The notes below the pieces were generated by a model. The model saw nothing but the letters and a program-made list of their open reading frames with translations. It was not told the origin of the DNA and did not search any database. A program made the translations under genes and the position numbers. 64,000 nt of DNA, from NCBI GenBank assembly GCA_027186245.1, contig CP114482.1:18309209-18373208 (forward strand), given 5' to 3'. The DNA is from Coriaria nepalensis. Lineage: Eukaryota > Streptophyta > Magnoliopsida > Cucurbitales > Coriariaceae. Positions 10,965 to 22,930 of the stretch are shown in pieces (position 1 is the first letter of the stretch; every line of letters starts with the position of its first letter).

Positions 10965-12756
10965 AAATTTGTTTTATTTGAGATTCATGTCAATGAGTCT
11001 TTTCAAGTTACTAATTTATTTGAAACCAATTCTAATGAATTCTATTTTTACACTTCAAACACCAGTTTCGCGCATCACTTGCTGATGATCTTTTTAAGAC
11101 AAGTATGCATTTGTTTTATCTTATATTCATGTCAATGAGTCTTTTAAGACAATAAATCATTTAGATGCCATTGGAGCAAATACTATTTTTGCATTTCAAA
11201 CATGACTATCGCAAATAGCTTTCATATGATTTTTTGAAGGCAAGTATGAGTTTGTTTAATCTTACAGTCATCATCTCAATGACTCTGTGAAAGTCATTAA
11301 TTCATTTGAAAGCAATTAAAATGAATTCAATTTTCTCCTTCGTACCCGACTTTCGTACATAACTTGCTGATGATCATTTAAGGGTAAGTACACCTTTGTT
11401 TTATTAGAGATTCATGTCAATGAGTCTTTTCAAGTCACTAATTTATTTGAAACCAATTCTAATGAATTCTATTTTTACACTTCAAACACCAGTTTCGCGC
11501 ATCACTTGCTGATGATCTTTTTAAGACAAGTATGCATTTGTTTTATCATATATCAATGTCAATGAGTCTTTTAAGACAGTAAATCATTTGGATGCCATTT
11601 GAGCGAATACTATTTTCGCATTTCAAACACGACTTTCGCGCATAGCTTGCAAATGATTTTTTGAAGGCAAGTATGAGTTTGTTTAATCTTATAGTCATCA
11701 TCTCAATGACTCTTTGAAAGTCATTAATTCATTTGAAAGCAATTAAAATGAATTCTATTTTCCGCTTCGAACCCGACTTTCGTACATAACTTGCTGATGA
11801 TCATTTAAGGGCAAGTACACATTTGTTTTATTTGAGATTCATGTCAATAAGTCTTTTCAAGTCACAAATTTATTTGAAACCAATTCTAATGAATTCTATT
11901 TTTACACTTCAAACACCACTTTCGCGCATCACTTGCTGATGATCTTTTTAAGACAAGTATGCATTTGTTTTATCTTATATTCATGTTAATGAGTTTTTTC
12001 AAGACAATAAATCATTTGGAAGCCATTGGAGCGAATGTGAATTTCGCATTTCAAACACGACTTTCGCGCGTAGCTCGCATACGATTTTTTGAAGGCAAGT
12101 ATGAGTTTGTTTTATTTTAGAGTCATTATCTCAATGACTTTTTGAAAGTCACTAATTCATTTGAAAGCAATTAAAATGAATTCTATTTTCCGCATCGAAA
12201 ACGACTTTCATACAAGACTTCCTACTGATCATTTAAGGGCAAGTACAAATTTGTTTTATTTGAGATTCATGTCAATGAGTCTTTTCAAGTTACTAATTTA
12301 TTTGAAACCAATTCTAATGAATTCTATTTTTACACTTCAAACACCAGTTTCGCGCATCACTTGCTGATGATCTTTTTAAGACAAGTATGCATTTGTTTTA
12401 TCTTATATTCATGTCAATGAGTCTTTTAAGACAATAAATCATTTAGATGCCATTGGAGCAAATACTATTTTTGCATTTCAAACATGACTATCGCAAATAG
12501 CTTTCATATGATTTTTTGAAGGCAAGTATGAGTTTGTTTAATCTTACAGTCATCATCTCAATGACTCTGTGAAAGTCATTAATTCATTTGAAAGCAATTA
12601 AAATGAATTCAATTTTCTCCTTCGTACCCGACTTTCGTACATAACTTGCTGATGATCATTTAAGGGTAAGTACACCTTTGTTTTATTAGAGATTCATGTC
12701 AATGAGTCTTTTCAAGTCACTAATTTATTTGAAACCAATTCTAATGAATTCTATTT
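10965..12756 (+). repeat. 1,282-bp offset duplication within subfamily 1
   Basis: About 10965-11474 and 12247-12756 match at an offset of 1,282 bp. They share rare variants: gtcttttaagacaataaat, atttagatgccattgg, tatcgcaaatagc and atgactctgtgaaagtc. The right edge is a mismatch at 11475 versus 12757 (acactt versus acattt). The right copy abuts, and slightly overlaps, the start of the 12,729-bp duplicated segment at 12730. Confidence 0.8.
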
Positions 12757-15659
12757 TTACATTTCAAACACCACTTTCGCGCATCACTTGCTAATGATCT
12801 TTTTAAGACAAGTATGCATTTGTTTTATCTTATTTTCATGTCAATGAGTCTTTTCGAGACAGTAAATCATTTGGATGCCACAGGAGCGAATACTATTTTC
12901 GCATTTCAAAGATGACTATTGCGCATAGCTTTCATATGATTTTTTGAAGGCAAGCATGAATTTGTTTTATTTTAGAGTCATTATCTCAATGACTTTTTCA
13001 AAGTCACTAATTCATTTGAAAGCAATTAAAATGAATTCTATTTTCCGCTTCGAACCCGACTTTCATACAAGACTTGCTACTGATCATTTAAGGGCAAGTA
13101 CGCATTTGTTTTATTGGAGATTCATGTCAATGAGTCTTTTCAAGTCACTAATTTATTTGAAAGCAATTCGAACGAATTCTATTTTTGCACTTTAAACACT
13201 ACTTTCGCGCATCACTTGCTAATGATCTCTTTAAGACAGGTATGCATTTGTTTTATCTTATATTCATGTCAATGAGTTTTTTCAAGACAATAAATCATTT
13301 GGAAGACATTGGAGCGAATACTATTTTCGCATTTAAAACACGAATTTCGCGCATAGCTTGCGTATGATTTTTTGAAGGCAAGCATGAATTTGTTTTATTT
13401 TAGAGTCATTATCTAAATGACTTTTTGAAAGTCACTAATTCATTTGAAAGCAATTAAAATGAATTCTATTTTCCGCTTCGAAACCGACTTTCATACAAGA
13501 CTTGCTACTGATCATTTAAGGGCAAGTACACATTTGTTTTATTTGAGATTCATGTCAATGAGTCATTTCAAGTCACTAATTTATTTGAAACCAATTCTAA
13601 TGAATTCTATTTTTACACTTCAAACACCAGTTTCGCGCATCAGTTGCTGATGATCTTTTTAAGGCAAGTATGCATTTGTTTTATCTTATATTCATGTCAA
13701 TGAGTTTTTTCAAGACAATAAATCATTTGGAACCCATTGTAGAGAATACTATTTTCGCATTTCAAACACGACTTTCGCGCATAACTTGCATATGATTTTT
13801 TTGAAGGCAAGCATGAATTTGTTTTATTTTAGAGTCATCATCTCAATGACTCTTTGAAAGTCATTAATTCATTTGAAAGCAATTAAAATGAATTCTATTT
13901 TCTCCTTCGTACCCGACTTTCGTACATAACTTGCTGATGATCATTTAAGGGTAAGTACACCTTTGTTTTATTTGAGATTCATGTCAAGACAAATGAGTTT
14001 TTTCTACTGATCATTTAAGGGTAAGTACACCTTTGCTACTGATCATTTAAGGGCAAGTGCGCATTTGTTTCTCTTGAGATTCATGTTAATGAGTTTTTTC
14101 AACTCACTAATTCATTTGAAAGCAATTCGAACGAATTCTATTTTTGCACATCAAACACTACTTTCGCGCATCACTTGCTAATGATATTTGTAGGACAAGT
14201 ATGCATTTGTTTTATCTTATATTCATGTCAATGAGTCTTTTCAAGACAGTAAATCATTTGGATGCCATTGGAGTGACTACTATTTTCGCTTTTCAAACAC
14301 GACTTTCACGCATAATATGATTTTTTGAAGGCAAGTACGAATTTTTTTTATTTTAGAGTCATTATCTCAATGACTTTTTGAAAGTCACTAATTCATTTGA
14401 TAACTAAAATGAATTCTATTTTCCGCTTCGAACCCGACTTTCATACAAGACTTGCTACTGATCATTTAAGGGCAAGTACACATTTGTTTTATTTGAGATT
14501 AATGTCAATGAGTCTTTTCAAGTCACTAATTCATTTGAAAGCAATTCGAACGAATATATTTTTGCACTTCAAACACCACTTTCGCGCATCACTTGCTGAT
14601 GATTTTTTTAAGACAAGTATGCATTTGTTTTATCTTATATTAATGTTAATGAGTCTTTTCAAGACAATAAATCATTTGGAAGCCATTGGAGCGAATACTA
14701 ATTTCGCATTTCAAACACGACTTTTGTGCATAGCTCGCATATGATTTTTTGATGGCAAGTATGAGTTTGTTTTATTTTAGAGTCATTATCTCAATGACTT
14801 TTTGAAAGTCACTAATTCATTTGAATGAAATTAAAATGAATTCAATTTTCCGCATTGAACCCGACTTTCATACAAGACTTGCTAATGATCACTTAAGGGC
14901 AAGTACACATTTGGTTTTATTTGAGATTCATGTCACTGAGTCTTTTCAAGTCACTAATTCATTTGAAAGCAATTCGAACGAATTCTATTTTTGCACTTCA
15001 AACACTACTTTCGCGCATCACTTGCTAATGATCTTTTTAAGACAAGTATGCATTTGTTTTATCTTATTTTCATGTCAATGAGTCTTTTCAAGACAGTAAA
15101 TCATTTGGATGCCAATGGAGCGAATACTATTTTTGCATTTCAAACATGACCATCGCGCATAGCTTTCATATGATTTTTTGAAGGCAAGCATGAATTTGTT
15201 TTATTTTAGAGTCATTATCTCAATGAGTTTTTCAAAGTCACTAATTCATTTGAAAGCAATTAAAATGAATTCTATTTTCCGCTTCGAACCCGACTTTCAT
15301 ACAAGACTTGCTACTGATCATTTAAGGGCAAGTACGCATTTGTTTTATTTCAGATTCATGTCAATGAGTCTTTTCAAGTCACTAATTCATTTGAAAGCAA
15401 TTCGAACGAATTCTATTTTTGCACTTCAAACACTACTTTCGCGCATCACTTGCTAATGATCTCTTCAAGACAAGTATGCATTTGTTTTATCTTATATTCA
15501 TGTCAATGAGTTTTTTCAAGACAATAAATCATTTGGAAGACATTGGAGCGAATACTATTTTCGCATTTAAAACACGACTTTCGCGCATAGCTTGCATATG
15601 ATTTTTTGAAGGCAAGAATGAATTTGTTTTATTTTAGAGTCATTATCTCAATGACTTTT
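12730..15659 (+). repeat. Right copy of the 2.93-kb segment (offset 12,729 bp)
   Basis: Near-identical to 1-2930. Three of the five differences I saw fall within 64 bp (13643, 13664, 13706), where this copy reads cagttgctgatg, aaggcaag and gagttttttcaagac. The same three variants, or close relatives, occur together at 6811-6883. That clustering looks like a short conversion tract from another unit, not independent mutations. To the right of about 15660 the sequence instead follows the 6.62-7.5 kb region at offset 9,060 bp. Confidence 0.9.
13950..14050 (+). repeat. Second copy of the scrambled A|B boundary
   Basis: This reproduces the triple B start at 1221-1321 at an offset of 12,729 bp, with no difference that I could see. 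The rearrangement therefore predates the large duplication and serves as a marker for it. Confidence 0.88.
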
Positions 15660-16560
15660 TGAAAGTCACTAATTCATTTGATAACTAAAATGAATTCTAT
15701 TTTCCGCTTCGAACCCGACTTTCATACAAGACTTGCTACTGATCATTTAAGGGCAAGTACACATTTGTTTTATTTGAGATTCATGTCAATGAGTCTTTTC
15801 ACGTCACTAATTTATTTGAAACCAATTCTAATGAATTCTTTTCTTACACTTCAAACACCACTTTCGCGCATCAGTTGCTGATGATCTTTTTAAGTCAAGT
15901 ATGCATTTGTTTTATCTTATATTCATGTCAATGAGTTTTTTCAAGACAATAAATCATTTGGAAGCAATTGCAGCGAATACTATTTTTGCATTTCAAACAC
16001 GACTATCGCGCTTAACTTGCATATAATTTTTTGAAAGAAAGTATGAATTTGTTTTATTTTAGAGTCATTATCTCAATGACTCTTTGAAAGTCACTAATTG
16101 ATTTGAAAGAAATTAAAATGAGTTCTATTTTCCAGTTCGAACCTGACTTTCATAAAAAACCTGCTAATGATCATTTAAGGGCAAGTACATATTTGTTTTA
16201 TTTGAGATTCATGTCAATGAGTCTTTTCAAGTCACTAATTTATTTGAAACCAATTCTAATGAATTCTATTTTTATGCTCCAAACACCACTTTCGCGCATT
16301 ACTTGCTGATGATCTTTTTAACACGATTCTGCATTTATTTTATCTTATATTCATGTCAATGAGTCTTTTCAATACAATAAATCATTTGGAAGCCATTGGA
16401 GCGAATACTATTTTTTTATTTCAAACATGACTTGCGCGCATAGCTTGCATATGATTTTTTGAAGGAAAGTATGACTTTGTTTTATTTGAGTCATTATCTC
16501 AATGACTTTTTGAAAGTGGCTAATTCATTTGAAAGCAATTAAAATGAATTCTATATTCCG
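15660..16560 (+). repeat. Segment related to 6.6-7.5 kb at offset 9,060 bp
   Basis: After the 12,729-bp duplication ends, the unit boundaries and rare variants follow an earlier region: attgatttgaaagaaattaa with cataaaaaacctgctaatg near 16100-16165 matches 7040-7105. The gaaagaaag boundary occurs at 16033 and 6973, and gaaggaaag at 16461 and 7401. Differences are more frequent than in the 12,729-bp pair, so this duplication is older or more often converted. Confidence 0.75.
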
Positions 16561-17314
16561 CTTGGAACCCGACTTTCATACAAAATTTGCTAATGATCAT
16601 TTAGGGGCAAGTACACATTTGTTTTATTAGAGATTCATGTCAATGTGTGTTTTCAAGTAACTAATTTGTTTGAAACCATTTCAAATGAAATCTAGTTTTA
16701 CACTTAAAACACTACTTTCGCGCATCACCTGCTGATGATCTTTTTAAGACAAGTATGCATTTGTTTTATCTTATATTCATGTCAATGAGTCTTTTCAAGA
16801 CAATAAATCATTTGGAAGCCTTTGGAGCGAATACTATTTTTTCATTTCAAACACGACTTTCGCGCATAGCTTGCGGATGATTTTTTGAAGGCAAGTTTGA
16901 CTTTGTTTTATTTTAGAGTCATTATCTCAATGACTCTTTGAAAGTGGCTAATTCATTTGAAAGCAATTAATATGAATTCTATATTCCACTTGGAACCCGA
17001 CTTTCATAATAAAAATGCTAATGATCATTTAGGGGCAAGTACACATTTGTTTTATTAGAGATTCATGTCAATGAGTCTTTTCAAGTCACTAATTTATTTG
17101 AAACCAATTCTAACGAAATTTATTTTTACGCTCCAAACACCACTTTCGCGCATCACATGCTAATGAACTTTTTAAGACAAGTATGCATTTGTTTTATCTT
17201 ATATTCATGTCAATGACTCCTTTAAAGACAATGAATCATTTGGAAGCCATTGGAGTGAAAAGTATTTTCGCATTCTAAACACGACTTTCGTTCATACCTT
17301 GCATATGATTTTTT

Positions 17315-18598
17315 TAAGGCTAGTATGAATTTGTTTTATTTTAGAGTCACTATCTCAATGACTTTTTTAAAGTCACTAATTCATTTGAAAGCAATTAAAA
17401 TGAATTCTATATTCCGCCTGGAACCCGACTTTCATACAAAATTTGCTAATGATCATTTAAGGGCAAGTACACATTTGTTTTATTTGAGATTCATGTCAAT
17501 GAGTCTTTTCAAGTCACTAATTCATTTGAAAGCAATACGAACAAATTCCGTTTTTGCACTTCAAACCTCACTTTCGCGCATCACATGCTAATAATCTTTT
17601 TAAGACAAGTATGCATTTGTTTTATCTTATATTCATGTCAATGAGTCTTTTAAAGACAATGAATCATTTGGAAGCCATTGGAGCGAATACTATTTTCGCA
17701 TTTCAAACACGACTTTCGTGCATACCTTGCATATGATTTTTTTAAGGCTAGTATGAATTTGTTTTATTTCAGAGTCATTATCTCAATGACTTTTTTAAAG
17801 TCACTAATTCATTTGAAAGCAATTAAAATGAATTCTATTTTCCGCTTTGAACCCGACTTTCATACAAAACTTGCTAATGATCATTTAAGGGCAAGTACAC
17901 ATTTGTTTTATTTGAGATTCATGTCAATGTGTCTTTTCAAGTCACTAATTTATTTGAAAGCAATACGAACAAATTCCGTTTTTGCACTTTAAACCTCACT
18001 TTCGCGCATCACATGCTAATAATCTTTTTAAGACAAGTATGCATTTGTTTTATCTTATATTCATGTCAATGAGTCTTTTAAAGACAATGAATCATTTGGA
18101 AGCCATTGGAGCGACTACTATTTTCGCATTTCAAACACGACTTTCGTGCATACCTTGCATATGATTTTTTTAAGGCTAGTATGAATTTGTTTTATTTCAC
18201 AGTCATTATCTCAATGACTTTTTTAAAGTCACTAATTCATTTGAAAGCAATTAAAATGAATACTATTTTCCGCTTTGAACCCGACTTTCATACAAGACTT
18301 GCTACTGATCATTTGAGGGCAAGTACACATTTGTTTTATTTGAGATTCATGTCAATGAGTCTTTTCACGTCACTAATTTATTTGAAACCAATTCTAATGA
18401 ATTCTAATTTTACGCTCCAAACACCACTTTCGGGCATCACTTGCTGATGATCTTTTTAAGACAAGTATGCATTTGTTTTATCTTCTATTCATGTTAATGA
18501 GTCTTTTCAAGACAATAAATCATTTCGAAGCCATTGGAGCGAATACTAATTTCGCATTTCAAACACGACTTTCGCGCATAGCTCGCATATGATTTTTT
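17315..18598 (+). repeat. Local amplification of a subfamily 1 unit with a taaggctag boundary
   Basis: Three successive units (starting at 17315, 17743 and 18171) begin with tttttttaaggctagtatg, not ttttttgaaggcaag, and share atgacttttttaaagtcac. The first two also share gcaatacgaacaaattccg and cacatgctaataatc in B. These variants are not seen elsewhere in the window, so the units arose by one-unit (428-bp) duplication. The third unit crosses over, after about 18285, into sequence like 9.21-9.69 kb at offset 9,074 bp (ttcacgtcactaattt, ttatcttctattcatgtt). Confidence 0.8.
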
Positions 18599-18749
18599 GA
18601 AGGCAAGTATGAGTTTGTTTTATTTTAGAGTCATTATCTCAATGACTTTTTGAAAGTCACTAATTCATTTCAAAGCAATTAAAATGAATCCTATTTTCTG
18701 CGTCGAACCCGACTTTCATACAAGACTTGCTACTGATCATTTAAGGGCA

Positions 18750-18860
18750 AGTACACATTTGTTTCATTTGAGATTCATGTTAATGTGTTTTTTCAACTCA
18801 CTAATTCATTTGAAAGCAATTCGAACGAATTCTATTTTTGCACTTCAAACACTACTTTTG
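18750..18860 (+). repeat. Junction between subfamily 1 and subfamily 2, inside a B monomer
   Basis: The unit starting at 18599 has a subfamily 1 A monomer (ttctgcgtcgaacccgac, ctactgatcatttaaggg). Its B begins with tttcatttgagattcatgtt and a gtgttttttcaactcac centre, then continues as actacttttgtgaatcac, the subfamily 2 B end. The next C is fully subfamily 2 (gttatattcatggcaatgag). No unique sequence lies at the switch and the A-B-C phase is kept, so the two subfamilies probably joined by homologous exchange. The exact breakpoint cannot be set because the variants share the intervening bases. Confidence 0.85.
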
Positions 18861-21800
18861 TGAATCACTTGTTAATGATCTTTTTAAGACAAGTATGCAT
18901 TTGTTTTATGTTATATTCATGGCAATGAGTTTTTTCAAGAAACTAAATTATTTGGAACCCATTGGAGCGAATACTATTTTCGCATTTCAAACATGACGTT
19001 CGCGCATAGCTTGGTTATGATTTTTTGAAGGCAAGTATGAATTTGTTTAATCTTAGAGTTATCATCTTAATGTCTCTTTGAAAGTCACTAATTGATTTGA
19101 AAGCAATTAAAATGAATTCTATTTTCGGACTTCAAACCCGACTTTCGTACATAACTTCCTAATGATCATTTTAGCGCAAGTAGTCATATTTTTCATTTGA
19201 GGTTCATGTCAATGAGTTTTTTCAAGCCACTAATTCATTTGAAAGCAATTCGAACGAATTCTATTTTTGCACTTCAAACACTACTTTTGTGAATCACTTG
19301 TTAACGATCTTTTTAAGACAAGTATGCATTTGTTTTATGTTATATTCATGGCAATGAGTTTTTTCAAGAAACTAAATTAATGGGAACCCATTGGAGCGAA
19401 TACTATTTTTGCATGTCAAACATGACGTTCGCGCATAGCTTGGTTATGATTTTTTGAAGGCAAGTATGAATTTGTTTAATCTTAGAGTCATCATCTCAAC
19501 GTCCCTTTAAAAGTCACTAATTCATTTGAAAGCAATTAAAATGAATTCTATTTTCGGACTTCGAACCCGACTTTCGTACATAACTTGCTAATGATCGTTT
19601 TAGCGCAAGTTGTCATAATCTTCATTTGAGATTCATGTCAATGAGTTTTTTCAACTCACTAATTCATTTGAAAGCAATTCGAACGAATTCTATTTTTGCA
19701 CTTCAAACACTACTTTTGTGAATCACTTGTTAATGATCTTTTTAAGACAAGTATGCATTTGTTTTATGTTATATTCATGGCAATGAGTTTTTTCAAGAAA
19801 CTAAATTATTTGGAACACATTGGAGCGAATACTATTTTCGCATTTCAAACATGACATTCGCGCATAGCTTGGTTATGATTTTTTGAAGGCCAGTATGAAT
19901 TTGTTTAATCTTAGAGTTATCATCTCAATGTCCCTTTAAAAGTCACTAATTGATTTGAAAGCAATTAAAACGAATTCTATTTTCGGACTTCGAACCCGAC
20001 TTTCGTACATAACTTGCTAATGATCATTTTACCAGGTAGTCATATTTTTCATTTGAGATTCATGTTAATGAGTTTTTTCAACTCACTAATTCATTTGAAA
20101 GCAATTCGAACGAATTCTATTTTTGCACTTCAAACCATACTTTTGTGAATCACTTGTTAATGATCTTTTTAAGACAAGTATGCATTTGTTTTATGTTATA
20201 TTCATGGCAATGAGTTTTTTCAAGAAACTAAATTATTTGGAACCCATTGGAGCGAATACTATTTTCGCATTTCAAACATGACGTTCGCGCATAGCTTGGT
20301 TATGATTTTTTGAAGGCAAGTATGAATTTGTTTAATCTTAGAGTTATCATCTTAATGTCTCTTTGAAAGTCACTAATTGATTTGAAAGCAATTAAAATGA
20401 ATTATATTTTCGGACTTCGAGCCCGACTTTCGTACATAACTTCCTAATGATCATTTTAGCGCAAGTAGTCATATTTTTCATTTGAGATTCATGTCAATGA
20501 GTTTTTTCAAGCCACTAATTCATTTGAAAGCAATTCGAATGAATTCTATTTTTGCACTTCAAACACTACTTTTGTGAATCACTTGTTAATGATCTTTTTA
20601 AGACAAGTATGCATTTGTTTTATGTTATATTCATGGCAATGAGTTTTTTCAAGAAACTAAATTAATGGGAACCCATTGGAGCGAATACTATTTTCGCATT
20701 TCAAACATGACGTTCACGCATAGCTTGGTTATGATTTTTTGAAGGCAAGTACGAATTTGTTTAATCTTAGAGTCATCATCTCAATGTCCCTTTAAAAGTC
20801 ACTAATTCATTTGAAAGCAATTAAAATGAATTCTATTTTCAGACTTCGAACCTGACTTTCGTACCTAACTTGCTAATGATTATTTTAGCGCAAGTTGTCA
20901 TAATCTTCATTTGAGATTCATGTCAATGAGTTTTTTCAACTCACTAATTCATTTGAAAGCAATTCGAACGAATTCTATTTTTGCACTTCAAACACTACTT
21001 TTGTGAATCACTTGTTAATGATCTTTTTAAGACAAGTATGCATTTGTTTTATGTTATATTCATGGCAATGAGTTTTTTCAAGAAACTAAATTATTTGGAA
21101 CCCATTGGAGCGAATACTATTTTCGCATTTCAAACATCACTTTCGCGCATAGCTTGGTTATGATTTTTTGAAGGCAAGTATGAATTTGTTTAATCTTAGA
21201 GTTATCATCTTAATGTCTCTTTGAAAGTCACTAATTGATTTGAAAGCAATTAAAATGAATTCTATTTTCGGACTTCGAACCCGACTTTCGTACATAACTT
21301 GCTAATGATCGTTTTAGCGCAAGTAGTCATATTTTTCATTTGAGATTCATGTCAATGAGTTTTTTGAAGTCACTAATTCATTTGAAAGCAATTCGAACGA
21401 ATTCTATTTTTGCACTTCAAACACTACTTTTGTGAATCACTTGTTAATGATCTTTTTAAGACAAGTATGCATTTGTTTTATGTTATATTCATGGCAATCA
21501 GTTTTTTCAAGAAACTAAATTATTTGGAACCCATTGGAGCGAATACTATTTTCGCATTTCAAACATGACGTTCGCGCATAGCTTGGTTATGATTTTTTGA
21601 AGGCAAGTATGAATTTGTTTAATCTTAGAGTCATCATCTCAATTTGTCTTTGAAAGTCACTAATTGATTTCAAAGCAAGTAAAATGAATTTTATTTTCGC
21701 ACTCGAACCCGACTTTCATACATAACTTGCTAATGATTATTTTAGCGCAAGTTGTCATAATCTTCATTTGAGATTCATGTCAATGAGTTTTTTCAACTCA

Positions 21801-22930
21801 CTAATTCATTTGAAAGCAATTCGAACGAATTCTATTTTTGCACTTCAAACACTACTTTTGTAAATCACTTGTTAATGATCTTTTTAAGACAAGTATGGAT
21901 TTGTTTTATGTTATATTCATGGCAATGAGTTTTTTCAAGAAACTAAATTATTTGGAACCCATTGGAGCGAATACTATTTTCGCATTTCAAACATGACGTT
22001 CGCGCATAGCTTGGTTATGATTTTTTGAAGGCAAGTATGAATTTGTTTAATCTTAGAGTCATCATCTCAATGTCCCTTTAAAAGTCACTAATTGATTTGA
22101 AAGCAATTAAAATGAATTCTATTTTCGGACTTCGAACCCGACTTTCGTACATAACTTGGTAATGATCATTTTACCAAGTAGTCATATTTTTCATTTGAGA
22201 TTCATGTTAATGAGTTTTTTCAACTCACTAATTCATTTGAAAGCAATTCGAACGAATTCTATTTTTGCACTTCAAACACTACTTTTGTGAATCACTTGCT
22301 AATGATCTTTTTAAGACAAGAATGCATTTGTTTTATGTTATATTCATGGCAATGAGTTTTTTCAAGAAACTAAATTATTTGGAACCCATTGGAGCGAATA
22401 CTATTTTCGCATTTCAAACATGACGTTCGCGCATAGCTTGGTTATTATTTTTTGAAGGTAAGTATGAATTTGTTTAATCTTAGAGTCATCATCTTAATGT
22501 CTCTTTGAAAGTCACTAATTGATTTGAAAGCAATTAAAATGAATTCTATTTTCGCACTTCGAACCCGACTTTCGTACATAACTTGCTAATGATCATTTTA
22601 GTGCAAGTAGTCATATTTTTCATTTGAGATTCATGTCAATGAGTTTTTTCAACTCACTAATTCATTTGAAAGCAATTCGAACGAATTCTATTTTTGCACT
22701 TCAAACACAACTTTTGTGAATCACCTGTTAATGATCTATTTAAGACAAGTATGCATTTGTTTTATGTTATATTCATGGCAATGAGTTTTTTCAAGAAACT
22801 AAATCATTTCGAACCTATTGGAGCGAATACTATTTTCACATTTCAAACATGACATTCGCGCATAGCTTGGTTATGATTTTTTGAAGGCAAGTATGAATTT
22901 GTTTAATCTTAGAGTCATCATCTCAATGTC
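18860..22930 (+). repeat. Subfamily 2, early flavour (ttcggacttcgaacccg in A)
   Basis: Units of mostly 429 bp with A reading cggacttcgaacccgac, an aagacaag B|C boundary (ctttttaagac), and C reading ttatttggaacccattgg. They differ from the central field, which has cgcactccgaaccctac, ctttttcagac and ttatttcgaaccc. Two units here are 427 bp because the A|B boundary reads ttttaccaggtagt (about 20029) or ttttaccaagtagt (about 22172) in place of ttttagcgcaagtagt. One unit is 428 bp because A reads cgcactcgaaccc (about 21698). Confidence 0.82.
22640..22656. other. TGAGTT-ttttc-AACTCA hairpin in subfamily 2 monomer B
   Basis: A 6-bp stem with a 5-base loop in B, directly after gattcatgtcaa. It occurs in B monomers with the gttttttcaactca form (for example also near 19644 and 21786). 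The bases just after the T run are the most changeable part of B: caactcac, caagccac, caacccac, caactcaat and gaagtcac all occur, and several abolish the stem. Confidence 0.6.

Larger units (their letters stand above)
1..18780 (+). repeat. Subfamily 1 block of the array (428-bp units)
   Basis: About 44 units spaced 428 bp apart with occasional indels. C monomers read cttatattcatgtcaatgag then caagacaataaatcatttgg; B monomers end in ttcgcgcatcac. Units differ visibly from one another, more than in the right part of the window, which suggests an older or less recently homogenised block. Unit lengths that deviate are 524 bp (gaagg at 1074 to 1598), 424 (1598 to 2022), 249 (5875 to 6124), 421 (6124 to 6545), 414 (7401 to 7815), 426 (8671 to 9097) and 427 (10809 to 11236, 11236 to 11663 and 12091 to 12518). 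Confidence 0.9.

Noticed and set aside
215..18447. Repeated open frames of 60-115 codons in subfamily 1 (for example 215-466, 1668-2015, 17678-17992)
   Set aside because: They recur with the satellite period, end where each unit has stops, change length whenever a unit has an indel, and show no domain, signal or codon-use evidence of coding. They are repeat by-products.
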